Origin: Phallusia mammillata
Taxonomy: Eukaryota > Chordata > Ascidiacea > Phlebobranchia > Ascidiidae
DNA length: 64,000 nt
Direction: 5' to 3'
Assembly (NCBI GenBank): GCA_003260075.1
Contig: QLIY01000537.1
Location: forward strand, 1-64,000
The notes beneath the pieces are model-generated. The model ran no database searches. It was given only the letters and a program-made list of their open reading frames with translations, and was not told the DNA's origin. Numbering within the stretch: the stretch's first letter is position 1; each line of letters opens with the position of its first letter. Below are positions 12,477 through 31,350 of the stretch, in pieces. Made by a program: the position numbers and the translations under genes.

Positions 12477-15400
12477 ATGTACGAATACGAGCAAGAATTT
12501 TCTTTCTTCAAGCCAGAGCAGGTAGTGACGACGTGATATTCAAACAATATTTTAATGTATTGAATTTCAATTAAAAAACTAAAATATTTTGTTTAGATTG
12601 CTGCGAATATGAACTCTGGCGGAAGTGACGTACCATCAAACAACCGGAAGCAATCAGACGATGCTTTGTCATTCGGTCAATAAATTTTGATTTTAATTTT
12701 GTTTTTGAAGTAAAAAAGCGTATTTTATGTTTCACCATCAAGCCTGTAGTTCTGTGCTTAGCTGTTACAAGTAGAAGCTAGTTATGTCAGTTTTAAACTT
12801 TCAAGGTCTTTAGAATATGATATTTATGGTCGGGCGTGATATTGATTTGGTGAAAGATTATTATTTGTTTTCGTCTCAACTAATTTCAGAAACTTTTTTA
12901 GATCTGTTGACGGATTTGAATCTTTTGAACGGAGAATTATTCCACGAAGGTAAACTGAACTGAAAATTAAAAACACAAAACAGACGTTAAAATTAGAATT
13001 GACTGAATTAAGCTTCTATGTTCGAATTAGACAAATTGACAAAAATAATTGAAATTAGACAAATCTATATTCGGATTGGACAAATTGGTGTTAACGCGAT
13101 AGAATGAAACACAAGCGCACATATTGCCATAAATAGTTGCTCTTATAACCGCCATTTATACATACAAAATAAATTTATACATATGCTTGAGGACGTGTTT
13201 TGTCGCATTTCTGACTGCAATGCTACAAAACACGTTCTGTACCGCACAACATTATAATACACTATAAGTTAACTTCTGTGTTAAGTTTGTTTATCTGTTG
13301 CAGGATGCGAACGGGATGGTGGAGACCAGTTCGTCCCTGAAGTCGAAAACTGTGAGTTTTGCTTTTTAAATGTTTGTTCGAATACCGAAGACCGCCATTT
13401 TTGTTGCTTGATATCAACAATGATCTGTGAAGCATCGTTTCATAAAATGAAATGTCCAACAACTTTAAATTACAAATTAAGACGCGTTTTTTCTCATTGT
13501 TTTGCTATAACATATTTATCAATTTTCTACCAAGTAAAAAAATGGAATGTTGTTTCTTACAGATTTCGCAAAAATCTGGAGTCTGTAATTTTAGAATTTC
13601 ATAATAGCGCGAATCGCGACGTTTTCCTGTTTTCGCGTTTGTGACAAAGTTATTTGTGACGTAACACTTACACTCGGTTTCAATTTTTCCGACAAAATTT
13701 AAGGTATTTTCCGACATAGAGACATTACGTCACAATGGTGTTTATGGGTCACAGAAGGTCACATCCGCTGTATGGTATCGAGTTCCAGGCTCTTAGCATT
13801 CGGAAGCAAACTTGTTGGCAAATATTCGCCCGAACGCAATCGCCCGCATCGCTCGCAAGTCTGGCGATGTTGCGCGAAAAACTGCTGTGAAATATTTGAG
13901 TTTAATGCGGGGGAAAAACTTCCACTATAATGTTGCGTTTAAATTTCCCTCGACTAAACTATATGGACGAAAATTACTAAATTAATTTGATGAAATGCTG
14001 TAAGACCTACATGAAACCCAAAAATTTGAGTAAAACTGTAGATAAGTTCAAAAAAATCAGCCATGTTCAGTGAAAAGAAATATTTCACATTTTGATATGC
14101 CACATTGAATCGCATTTCCAACATTAAGTTTAATTTGAATCCAGTTGAAATGAGTTTGTAGAAAGATTGAAAAGATGAAATCGTCTCGCGTTTTGCGCGT
14201 CACAATCTAATTCGAACTTTGCCTCGAGGCTTCTTTAATAAGTATACTGACGTCACACGTATAAATAAATGTGGGACTGTTTTTTTTTAGGTTTTGGCAC
14301 TTTTTAGATTTAGTCCGTGAAATTTTTGCTTTTTGCAAGTCTGGATGTTATAAGTTAGGAATAACTGGGTTTTACTCACCTGAACGGTTGATTGTGATGT
14401 AACAAAGCTCCTGTGCTGTCTTTGCAAAGTTGGTTTCGAATTCACGCATACCGGTGCAGGTTGCGCCAAGCGTTGTGAGTTTAGGGTTTTGACAAGTTTG
14501 ATTGACGTGAAACGGAAGTGTTTGGCATCGGAGCGCTCACTCGAAGCTCAACCTTTGCGATTCGAAGAAAAACGCAAAATTGATAAAAGAGAAAGGCGTT
14601 CCTCCTCCTCTCACTCCTCCCGCTTTTTTATGAATGAGTTCCTTGTTTTCCTTGTTTCATTCACAAATTCGTCGGGTACGTTTTCGCTGTTGTTTGCCAA
14701 GGTGCGCTCGTGCACGACGCACACACACGCATTGCGAGCCCGTATGCAATGACTCATCGGGTCTGTCGCTGTACACCTTGATAATTTGCGAAAAAACTGC
14801 GATTTAAATTAACCATCCCCACATCACCTTATTCACTTAATGTCAACTTCACCTTAATATGTTCGTCTGTGCTTTGCCTGATAAGTAATGACCACGAATG
14901 CTTGAAACGTCCACAACTAGTTTCAAGATGGGTTGTTGACTGGTTTACACAATGCGAAACGTGTTATATGTTGGAACCGGTACGGTGGTCGTCAATATAT
15001 TGTATGTCTACATGGGAATGGACAGTTGATGTGAAAAAACAAAAATCAAGAATCCCAAAAGTGCTGTTGGCATTTCAAAGTAACAAACCACTGTGTTACA
15101 TCACAATGGAAGTGGCAGGGTCGCCATCGACATGGACACCAAAATAAGGACAACTGAAAAATTAAATTTTCATTTGAAAATGGAAGGAACGTTTCGAACA
15201 AAACGAGCCATGACATATCACATGTCATATAATTTGCCAGAAACAATCTGTTCCAGCAACTTCTTGTTTGTAGAAAATACTTCAGCACAGGTCCAGGTTT
15301 ACTTTTACCTATAGCAGGGATTTGACTTAAGTTGTAAACAATTTAAACTTAAATGTTGAAAATAAGATAAAATAAGGACTCAAGTCAAAAACAATGACAT

Positions 15401-18400
15401 TTATTTAGAAATAAGGACAAAATTTTTTCCTAAGACATAGCCCTTCAAAATAAGGACGGTATGGCAGCCTTACATACATCCCAAAAAGTTATTTTCAAAC
15501 AAACGGGAATTTGTAAAGCCACTTTGGCAGCAAAAAACTTGTCAAAATTTCGTCGGCGATCTGAGCGGCCAATAAATATTGGCAGGACAGATTTGGATAA
15601 TGCGGTTGAATGACAATAATATCAGCACTTGACACAGATTACCGGAATTATTCAAATAATCCTATAAAATCGACAAATCAAAATCATATTTTTTTGTTTC
15701 CGTAATGCGGAAGTACATAAAAGCTCTTGGCTCTCATTTAATCCCATGCGTTAGAGGATTATCTCTAATCAACTTCAATTAATTGTTGGGCATTTTTTGA
15801 TCGCTCTTGCTCGGGATTTGGGGTTCGTCCATTTCACAGCAAAGCAGTGTCAGGGCTGTACACGAGTTTAGAGTTTTTGATTCGTTGAGACTGAAGATTT
15901 GTTTTGCTTAGCAGGAGGTTGTAAAACGCGGAAATATTTGTGGCTAAATATAGTTTCCAATGAATATATCGGAAAATCTATTTTCAGCATATTTATTCCG
16001 CTGCGCGATAAATGAGCTATGTTGTGTGTGATGAGAACATTTGGTAGGTTTCCAGTTTTGTTTTTATAAATTCGAACGTAAATTGATTCGATTTCGGTTG
16101 CAAAGTGGTTTTTTTATTTTGTGTTGAAGCAAAAATGCAAATTTCTCAAAGTAATTGGAAAGCATGAAAAGTTCATGAAACTCAAATCATCCATCTGTAA
16201 CCCATAATTTACATTGCCGGTAGAGTAATTACAGGGTCAGCAGCGTCGCAGGTGGATTCGAGTTTACGTCACAATTACTTTTGTTTTCAGTGGTTCCGCT
16301 CGAGAACAATTCGACGAAAGAATCAAAAGTTCCAGAATTCTCGCACCAAGCGCCCCCTAGTGGCGGGGAGGCCCTCTACCCCCCAGATTTCGCCTCTCCG
16401 TCTTCATCCACTGGAGGTGCTAAACAATGCATGCAGAGATGTCGTAATGCTTCTGGTGTCACTACTGATGACGAAAGAGTGCTGATGACGCCGGAATTGG
16501 GTCTGGACCCTCTTGATGACATCACTGGGGTTTTCCCGGGGTTTAATGATGGGGTTAAGCAGGGGGAACCCCCAAACCCCGCCCCTCGATCTTACCCAAC
16601 TTGTAATTCGAGTAAAGAATTGAAATCGTGGAATTCTGCTCAACTCGGGGATTACGTAAGACACAATTATGACGTAACAACGCCTTACAATGCCCGGTTT
16701 CATCGAGATTCGAACGAAGGCGTGTTTTTCAATGATGACGTATACGCATGGTACCAACAACATGACGTCACTCAACGCAACAGACAGTCTGACATCACGC
16801 CTACGTCATACCCACGTCAACAAGCTCACTGCCAGCAATCGATGTATTATGACGGAAGTGGGGTGATGTCGGCCCCTCCCTACCCCTCTGCTGACCGGAA
16901 GGGGATTCCCCAGGTAGAACCCCCGCCCCTCACCCACTATCCCGCTCCCACCCAACCAAAACCCACCAACGAGTATTGCCATGGTTACGACCAACGTCTG
17001 CGAAACGCAAGTTGTCCGGAAGCGTTGGAATCTCACGGTTTCTATGACAACGTCCCCCCGACTCCCCAACCCCAACACGGACCCTGTTTCCCCTCCCCAT
17101 CGCTGGTGGTTCCCCAAAACCCCTCCTGCACCCCGCGAACCCCGGTCAAAAAGCCCCACGAAGTCCCAGACCGAAGCAACGACGATTTCAACTTCCGGCT
17201 TCCGGCTCCACGCGGAATTCTCACGAGAAAAAAATCAGAAGGTGCGTTATTGTCATTTAACAACCTATTTGTTTGTGACGTAATAATACATCTACATGTA
17301 TTGGGTTCCACAAACTAGTTGATGAAAACAACAAGTTTGTTGTAATTATTGATTGAAATACTTCAGTGAGTCATAAACATAATTTAACGATTTCCGAAAC
17401 GATTGTTTTGGTCATAAACCTCAGTTGTAATTGTCGTGTGAATTAGAACAAAGACGCGATAAAATACGTAACAATGTTGTTTGTTTGTGACGTCGTAACA
17501 CGAAAAATTTGTTACAGATCAGTTGCCTAGGAACCGACCTAATGATCACGTGACTCAGGGAAATAGCCAATCAGCAACCAGGTAAATAATATTTAAAATA
17601 TAAATGTAATGAGTACGAGGGTCGTCCCGGTTAAAATATTTCGTGAATATTAAAATGTTTGTCCGCACATCACACGAGTAGCTGCTGACGTGGTTCGAGT
17701 GAAACTCCGCTAATAAGAGAGTTGACTCGCTTATAAAAACTCGGACACTCTTATCCAAACCCGGCGAGTCGCGAAACAAGTGGAAGAATAATTTGCGCCT
17801 TCGATTGTTGACCGCACAATGGCACTCCTACATTGCACAATGCTACCATATATGTCGTCACAAAGCCCATTGTGTTTGTTGCGGTGACGCGTAACAGCGG
17901 TCACGCCTCACTGAGTTTCGAAGTGCCTGTTTTCGGAAGTTTTTCATTAGTTCGTTCCGCATGAATGGCGCGCTGAATTCGCCAGCTATTCAAAGCTTCG
18001 CCTCAAACATTGAAATTGGTTTTCGTGCCAAAATAATTTGCGTATAAATCAGGACTTACACGTTTCACGAGCCACAAATAAATCTGTGTCATCTGCATTT
18101 AATATCTTTCAACAAATTATAGTGTCTTTAAATATCAGTGACTTTGTCTTTTACGTAACTTAGTTTTAAGTGAATCTTAGTACAGTGGTTCTTAACTGGT
18201 TTTCGAAACAACAAACATGATGGCTTGAATTATATTCCTTTATAACAGAATCCTGACTAGTAAACAACTGACAGTTAACAATAAATGACTAAATTTGTAT
18301 ATGCCGTTTTATACTGAATATTCAATAAATTATACGCAACTAATTCCGGTTCATCACCAAATGTAATTAACGTCCTGTAGACCAGTGTTTCCCAACCTAT

Positions 18401-21244
18401 GGGTCGCGACCCAAAGTTGGGTCGCCTGAACATTCTGTTAGGTCGCTTGTTTTCGAATATGAGCATCTACTTTTTGATTTCGCCTTGTAGCGTTATTTTT
18501 ATATATTTCCCAAGGCTTTAAGTTGTTGCCCAACAATAATTTCATCACAACTTGTCGTAATAGTGGTTAAAACTGTTTGTGACGTCATAAAGTGATGTGT
18601 TAGCTCACAGTTAAGCGTTGTCTGGCTAATAATTCTTCGATTCAGCTCGAAGTCCTGGTTAAATGAAAATGTCTGGTCGAGAACAACAACACTATTTGTT
18701 CGTTATGAGGTTGTTGATTTGCTACACTTGCGTAGTAACTTTTAAAAAGCTTTCCCAATTTACAGACAAAAATTCAACTAAAATAGCATGTTTATGGGTC
18801 GCGAGAAACCACTAAACAAAATTTTGATAAGTATTTGGGTCGCGTCAAAAAACGGTTGGGAACCACTGCTGTAGACCATCTAAAAAGTCATCATGGACCA
18901 CTAGTTGAGAACCGCTAGATTAGTATAATATGCGTTCCAATGCCAAGTGAATCTTTCAATATGACTCCTACTCCAAAAAGTTCACCGAAACTTGGTTTAA
19001 ACTGCAGTTCACAATAAATTAGTCGATTTATTCAGAGGAAGACCGCGATCCGACAGTTTCGCCGATTTCCACGTCCAAGTTCGCGTACGACCTGTGACGT
19101 CACAAAGCCTTATGCGTTCCGCGTCGCTGGAACGCGATTCGACGATTACGTCACGGTATTACCAGGGAAAAGGGGAAGCCCCCCACCAAACAGTGACTCG
19201 ACAAAACTCGGCCCCAGTACTTCCGGCCCAAACCCCAGTAAAACAGGTGAAATTTTGGTGATGTTTCAAAAACGGCTGAAATTTTACGAGTTTTTATTGC
19301 TTCGCAGGAAAAATTTAAGATCCCGGCCAGCTCTCTGGTGCCGCCTGGCGTTCGTATTAAGGCAGAACCGAAGGAGGAAGGTAAATATTGTTTCTATTGT
19401 TTCCGCCGTGGGTTTGCGTTTACAACCAAACTAACATAAAAAATTATTCACGTTAAAAAGGTTTTTTTACCCAGTTTTGGTCACAAAAAGTTTGTACAAT
19501 TTTATGCAAAACGCAAATTATTTTTTACAGACCCTACGTCATCAGTTCCGTATTATGGAGTGACGTCACAAAGAGATTTTGACAAGGTATGAGTTTGTGG
19601 CTTGAATAACATTGTGACAATCCCTTTTATGACGTCACTATTACACAGAATCCGGACCAATCAACGTGTGATGACGTCACAAGCCCACATCCGGGATACC
19701 ACGGTGGGGTTCCGGGTTTCGAACCGGATCCTGGGTTCCGAATCCCCCACATAAAGTCACAACCTCCGGATCCGTATTTGGAAGAAACTTTTGTCGTGGA
19801 ATCAGAAATTCCGCAACAGTCAGCTGAAATCAGGTGCGAAATTTGTTACTGCTCGTCCACGCAAAGCCCTCTACTGACATCATGTGGCCAGTCTGTTGTA
19901 CCTTCTGGTCGGGTAAACGTTTGTGGCTGAAATAAATGTCTAAAAAGGCAATACATTAGGATTAGGGCATGGTTCGGCAACCTTTTAAGCGGCGCGTGCG
20001 AATTCGCTTGTTATTTCCATGTGTTAATGACTTACACACATTTAATACTGGTTTGTGTATTTAAGGCTGGATTTTAAGACAATGACACGATAAAAAAAAA
20101 ACTGAAAACAAGCAGTGTAACAGGTTAAATTGTTACTCCAATTTAAACACGCAAATCGGTTGGCGTGCCATGAAAACCCCCTCGTGCCAGGGATTGCGGT
20201 CCCTGCATTAGCATTAAAAATTAGACAAGGGATTTCAACTTATTTAAAACACGACCAACCCTCAACTGAATTTTTGAAAGACAAAACCGACTGGAAACAC
20301 GCAATAAATAGATAAGAAACCGTACGAAAGGGTAAAAACCTGAAGCAAAGGTTAATGTGATAGAAATACAACCGCATCTTTCTTCAGGGAGGGAGGCGGA
20401 GGTTACGGAAGACGAGGAAGTTTACAACTTTGGCAATTCCTCGTCTCACTCCTGGAAGATCCCGCGAACAACCAACAGGTCATCGCATGGACCGGAAGAG
20501 GACTCGAATTCAAACTGGTTGAACCGGAAGAGGTATGACGTCACTGGTGATGACATAACAATCTTTTTTATAATGAGTTTTGATAACTTCAAATGAGTCA
20601 CAATGTTTTCTTCAAAACTTTGTTCTCCGATATTTTACGTCATTCGGTTCAAGCTACACTGATGACGTAATGAGGTTTATAGCAACCGTGTTTTTGTGCG
20701 TTGCAGGTTGCCAGGCGGTGGGGAGTCCAGAAAAATCGCCCTGCTATGAATTACGACAAACTCAGTCGGTCGCTGCGTTATTATTACGAGAAGGGAATCA
20801 TGCAAAAGGTTTGATAGAAATCCTACTTGTAACATTATTTTGATTTAACTCCAATATTTATTTATCCGGTAGGTGGCAGGAGAGAGATACGTGTACAAAT
20901 TCGTGTGTGAACCGGAAGTCCTGTTTTCAATGTCGGGTTCACTCAACCATGAAAGGAATCCCCATTATCCCCTCCAGGGATTTCCCCGGCACCCCTACTT
21001 TCACGGCGCTTACCCCCCGTCCATGTATTTCCAGCGGCATTACCCCTCAGCCCCCCATTGTTATCAGGGTTATTCCCCCAACCCCCATCATTACCCCCAC
21101 CCGAGAATGAGAAGGGGTTTCCCCCCGATGGACGAGTTCGCAGGGGGGTTCCCCTTGCGTAGACCCCAATCTGTTGCGTCACAATCAGAAACCCCACAAG
21201 CGGGTCACAGTGGAAACAGCGCCACCTTGCAGCAAAACAAGTGA
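12477..21244 (+). CDS. ETV1/4/5-like: ETS transcription factor, PEA3 subfamily
   Basis: Thirteen exons join in phase: 12477-12521, 12597-12675, 12890-12949, 13304-13351, 16291-17241, 17518-17581, 19036-19246, 19308-19380, 19531-19586, 19649-19833, 20388-20532, 20707-20808 and 20873-21244. The product is 796 residues; vertebrate ETV1/4/5 are near 480-510. Residues about 42-77 ([18 protein letters not shown], then DQFVPEVEN) match the PEA3 N-terminal acidic transactivation domain. The ETS domain spans about 602-686 ([35 protein letters not shown], recognition helix [17 protein letters not shown]). IKAE at 503-506 fits a sumoylation consensus. It should be a nuclear activator binding GGAA sites; the family acts downstream of FGF/MAPK. 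A second in-frame ATG at 12609 could also start. The extra length is mostly the proline-rich 951-nt exon 5 and the tail. Confidence 0.93.
15117..15467. mobile_element. Repeat of the 'aaggac' MITE family, copy 1
   Basis: This segment of ETS-gene intron 4 begins cagggtcgccatcgacatgg and ends ataaggacggtatggcagcc. The same layout recurs at 36146-36437, inside the FN3 gene, with clear sequence similarity. The ends are imperfect inverted repeats (cagggt..gcc against ggcag..). No target duplication was recognised. Confidence 0.55.
18184..18920. mobile_element. Older hAT-like MITE interrupted by a younger one
   Basis: The left end cagtggttcttaactggt (from 18184) pairs with the right end accactagttgagaaccgc (to about 18920) as imperfect terminal inverted repeats. 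Flanks share ttagta on both sides. The younger MITE at 18383-18868 lies inside it. It sits in the ETS-gene intron between exons 6 and 7. Confidence 0.6.
18383..18868. mobile_element. hAT-type MITE nested in another MITE
   Basis: The 486-bp element has ends CAGTGTTTCCCAACC and the reverse complement of CAGTGGTTCCCAACC. It is flanked by the perfect 8-bp duplication CTGTAGAC (18375-18382 and 18869-18876). The subterminal gggtcgcg motif recurs at both ends. No transposase frame is present. Confidence 0.9.
19974..20205. mobile_element. Degenerate hAT-like MITE in ETS-gene intron
   Basis: The left end catggttcggcaacctttt and the right end gattgcggtccctg are weak inverted repeats. The internal phrase ggcgtgccatgaaaacccc, with the left-end text, is typical of a widespread hAT MITE type. 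It lies between exon 10 and the first ETS-domain exon. Boundaries are approximate. Confidence 0.45.
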
Positions 21245-23339
21245 ATGAATAGGAACCGCTAGATGGCGTAACACGACCCATCTGTGTCGGGATCGGGTAT
21301 TTTAGCTTTTTTACATGGTTCGACCCTTTCTTGGAATTTGTGAAACATTGAGTCCCGTTTTTATGGGGGAGGGGTTAAGATGGTCGGACCCGCAATAGAA
21401 ATCCAGAGCTGTACAGTATTACAGGTTGTTTTCGCTAAAGTTTCACATTCTTAGATTTTGTGCCAAGTTTCACGATTTTAATGAAAGTTTGTAATTAACG
21501 TTAAAATATTTTTGCACATATATTTTCTGGATGATTTTGCTGCTTTTTACAACAGCTGCAAAAATATTTTGTTTCATTCGAGAAATAAACTCGAGTGTCG
21601 AACATTCACGAGTTCAAGTGAAAATAAAGTTTTGCCAATTGTTTATTTTCGATGAGAATGTTGCGTGCTTCTGAAATTAAGAAAACTTATTTTCAGTATT
21701 TTTTCGTCTCGCTGCCATCTCGCATTTGTATTGTTTGTAATAAATGACGCGCGATCCTGTTCAGTTGTTTAAATGTTGTAAAACATTTCGAAAGAAAATC
21801 TGCTTGAAGCAGTTCACAGGGATTGCAGTGCGGTACGGTACGTACTGTGTTGACCGTACCACAGGTCTCGTAGCGAAAAGCATACACCGTACCAAATTTC
21901 AAAAGCTGAAACGCACCGCCGTGCCGTACTTGGGCTACGGTACTATGTTTGTGTACAGTACCTTAAAAAACAAATCATATATATTTAGCCCACTTTACGA
22001 TGGGTATCTAAGTGAGTGGTGTCTACGCAAGCTACTCTGTTAGCAGCATATCGGTTTAATATCAAAACCTTGTGCAAACCATGTTACATGTTTAACTATG
22101 GCGGTAGAAAGAGTTTTTAATGGGAATTATCACATGTAAAATATCGACTTGAATGTTAATGGAACGATTCTCATCTCTCACCCCTTTGTGAGCAAAATTT
22201 AATTTGTTATGTACCTTTCCTGAACGAACGATCCATTGCAACTGCTGAATCTCTGCGAACGTCACATGCGCTTTTTTGATGACGTCATCAACATCTTTGG
22301 GACTTGGTTTAGATTAGAACTTAATAGAGAAGAGCTCACCGTTTTAGCGCTTTTATAGATTGAACGTATTCTTTAGCAGTTGTATTCTCGTTCCAATAAT
22401 GATGAACATAAACTTCAAAAACGAAAACGGTTATTTTTTAAGTCAAGTGGCGATGTTAAAACACAGTACGCATGAAACTTACGATTCAAGCGACTACTTT
22501 ATTTAAGAGATGGATAAACTCACATAAATTGACAAAATATGTCAGTCGAGACTGTTAAAAAATATTTATTTAATTAAATTGAAGTTATCTCCAATTAATA
22601 ACAAAAGGTAAAACTGTGTATTTTTACAATTGAATAGTTTTAGAATTTTTGAAACCTTCAGCTAAATTGCAAAGTTGACCGAACCAGTGTGAATATTCGA
22701 AGATAAAATCCTACGATTCCAAATTACTTTGTCAAAAATCGTTAAAACTGCCTCACCCCACAAAATGTTTTGTTTTTGATTGAAATCAATTTAAAATTAA
22801 GGTTTGTTATTTATTTAGATTGAAACTATGTTAACATACGCAAAGTGATGAAAGTGATATGAAATCTGTTGTATATTAGTGTAGTCTAGTTTGTTTCGCG
22901 TTTTTTTTTAGCTTGTGGTCCTTCGTATTTCTGTATTCAGAAAAAGATGTTTAATTTTTACTGAAAAACTTGTTGTTTTCAACCAGTCCATGCAATTGTG
23001 CTGCAAAGGTTTTTGACGGAAAGTTTAAGAATCGAAAAAGTATAGAACGTTTTAGAATTGAAAGTACAAAAGAGAAAATATTCTACAAATAAACTCATCT
23101 CAGAATTTAGATTAGTTGGAATTTGGAAACATGGATTGTTGACGTTTGTTGTGTTTATTAAGCAAACTCATCAGGTTTTGAAAAACAGTCAGTTGGTATA
23201 GTGATACCCTGAATAGAAATTTTAATATATTTTGTTTAACGGTGATCAATTTATTTGCGGATTATTTGTAAGTTATTATGCATGCCATCATTTGAAGACT
23301 GAAACAGCTAAATGGGAATGTCATACAAAGTTAAGTGTA
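21245..23339. other. Intergenic: 3' UTR of ETS gene and ANKRD upstream region
   Basis: The ETS gene's 3' UTR probably ends shortly after AATAAA signals at 21593-21598 and 21623-21628. About 21830-21965 is rich in ggtacggtac and cggtac motifs in both orientations and is probably a small repeat. The remainder is AT-rich with no gene I can support and presumably contains the ANKRD promoter. Confidence 0.5.
21593..21628 (+). terminator. Poly(A) signals of the ETS gene
   Basis: Two AATAAA hexamers (21593-21598 and 21623-21628) lie about 350-380 bases after the ETS stop codon. They are the nearest canonical signals on the plus strand. Confidence 0.6.
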
Positions 23340-29118
<5,779 letters not shown>

Positions 29119-29159
29119 CTCATCAAGAAAACATGTGTTTGATGAAAAGGTGTATTCGC

Positions 29160-29165
29160 AATAAA
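29160..29165 (+). terminator. Poly(A) signal of the ANKRD gene
   Basis: AATAAA lies about 40 bases after the TAA stop at 29116-29118. It implies a very short 3' UTR. Confidence 0.65.
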
Positions 29166-31328
29166 GTTTCTTACTGCTTCGTTATTGTGTCTAAATACAA
29201 GACATTTTCCTATTTGCCTGTTGTTTTGATGAAAGCTTGTACTTTTGATATTTTTGTACATAAGATTGGGTTTAGCCCGTTAGGCAACAAACAAGCTCAT
29301 GAATTGATCGAAGTTTAATATTAAAAAAATCCTTGTTTCTTTACATAGGGTATACAGACAAATAAATTGCCGATCACCATGAACTGCTATATTAATTAAA
29401 TGTTTGTTTTGCGTACTTATTAATAATCTAGGGCTAGGCCGACAAACAACAAACTAATGCAACGTATTTATTGAAATACGTTGGGCATAAATATTTTAAA
29501 CCATCAATGCTTATTTATCGTGGGTAGCTATAGTTGGCCACCATACCCTCATTTCTAATTAAACATTTAAGCTAAACAGCATTGAAACGTGCACAAAATG
29601 CGTACTTGTCATAAATCGAGGCAGATAAACCGGTAAAATATCGCGGTTGAAAAGAAAAAGGCAAATTGCCCTCAGGCATTCAACCAGAGGTCTATGTCGT
29701 CACAGTGCGCATTGTTCATGGATTTTTGATGTGCTGTTTAGAGTTTGAATCAAAACTTACTGAATCATGACGTTAGTAATTCAGCGTGGTAAGTCAGGTT
29801 GCAGGTTTTTACGAAATTACTTTCAGTGGTAAAGTTAGCCGAATGAAATAATATAAATGTGGTGTAAATGCATAATGTGAGGAAATGTTTTATGTGTCGG
29901 CCATATTGAGTCGCAGGGCTAATATTTATGTTGTTGTGCTTCAAATTTTACGGCGGCAGGTACCGTATTTACTTGATTGTAATCCGCATGCTGTGATGTT
30001 AGATACTTGTGTTTGATAACATTTCTTTCTGTTGCCGCATACAATACAACTATATGTAAACATATGTTAGTTACGCAAATAATTCTACCCAGCAGAGCGT
30101 ATTTCGACGTGTAAAGCCAACATGCAAAATACTTTTGAACCTAACAGAAATCAAAAAGCAGGGGCGTAGAAATAATATTGCTATGATATTAAAATGTAAG
30201 CTGTACAAACCTTAGGGCAAAAAACTTTATAAAGCGCTGCTTACATTTGAATAAATACGGTGCGTTTGACTTGACAAAATGTGAAATCGATGCCCCAACC
30301 CTGTAATACTGGTGCACAAATCTTATGAAATGTTATATGACGCAGAATCTGACATTGCATCACCACCACATGACGTCACCACCATATGACGAAATTTCGT
30401 AAAACCTTTGCAAATTTAAACTTTTGCAAGGAAAACATCGCATCTGGTATACATGCACCAAACAAAGTAACAATTAGTTAAGCTTGTTTGCAGTTAAGTG
30501 GCTGTACACGTCACTTTTGGTTATGTTTGTTTATGTGGATAATTGATTACACGTGCTACTTTAATTACTGCTCTCTCCTATAGTCGGGTAAATGTTACTA
30601 TAGTCCACGTAATTATATCTAATGTTACTCTTTTTATACGTGCGACAGCCATGTTGTGAACTCAAATTTCAAAATCTGATGTTTAGGTCTATGGTGATTA
30701 TAAGCGAAATTGACAAGTGCTTTTAACTAACGAAAGAGGCAACGTACCTCAGTAAACAATAAACCGATTTTGTAGTACTACGTTCTACTTGTGAAACCAC
30801 CCATTAAAACAAACAATTGTTAAGTAAGGTTACAGTACATAGTATTTTGCAAGTTTACTCACTGTTTTCCAATAACATATCTGGTGTTTTCAACAAAGTT
30901 TACTTGATTATTTCCACCTTAAACTCTTGACATATAAATCCACAAGTTTGAACAGCAACCTTGAAAACACTGTTACTGCTTTTCAATACAATTCGCTGTC
31001 ATAAACAATCTGACTGACACAAATTGAAACACAGAACCTTGAACGAACGCAGAGTGATGAAAAAAGCTTGATAACAACAGGACAACGGTCGACTGCACCA
31101 GTTGTGCCTGTAGCACGGTTTTCAACAACACTGCGAACAAATGCGCACGAAAGCTGATTTGTTTTCACGCCCGAAGCATTGCTAAACTGAAGAAACAATT
31201 AACACCTACAATTGTTTTGATGTGCATAAAGAAATTTACTATAAAGAAAACAGGCATCAAAATTATTTCTTTGCGCTTATTGTGTAAACCTTCTATTTTT
31301 AGGTGCGTGTATATTTATTGTTTGTTTA

Positions 31329-31350
31329 TTTTCTTTGCAGAAATTAGAAA
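31329..31350 (+). promoter_or_regulatory. Splice acceptor immediately upstream of the ATG
   Basis: A pyrimidine-rich acceptor ending ttctttgcag at 31340 precedes the start codon by only ten bases. Tunicates use spliced-leader trans-splicing at such sites. A conventional noncoding first exon would look the same, so which one applies is not decidable here. Confidence 0.5.

Larger units (their letters stand above)
29119..31350. other. Intergenic between ANKRD gene and glycosyltransferase
   Basis: The left edge is the ANKRD 3' UTR, with a poly(A) signal at 29160. I see no further gene. The rest is AT-rich and presumably contains the glycosyltransferase promoter. A strong acceptor, ttttctttgcag, ends at 31340, ten bases before the glycosyltransferase ATG, so its 5' leader must be spliced onto that point. 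Confidence 0.5.

Noticed and set aside
16404-17159. Minus-strand open frames of 117-123 codons
   Set aside because: They are antisense shadows of ETS-gene exon 5; the plus-strand frame joins in phase to conserved exons on both sides.
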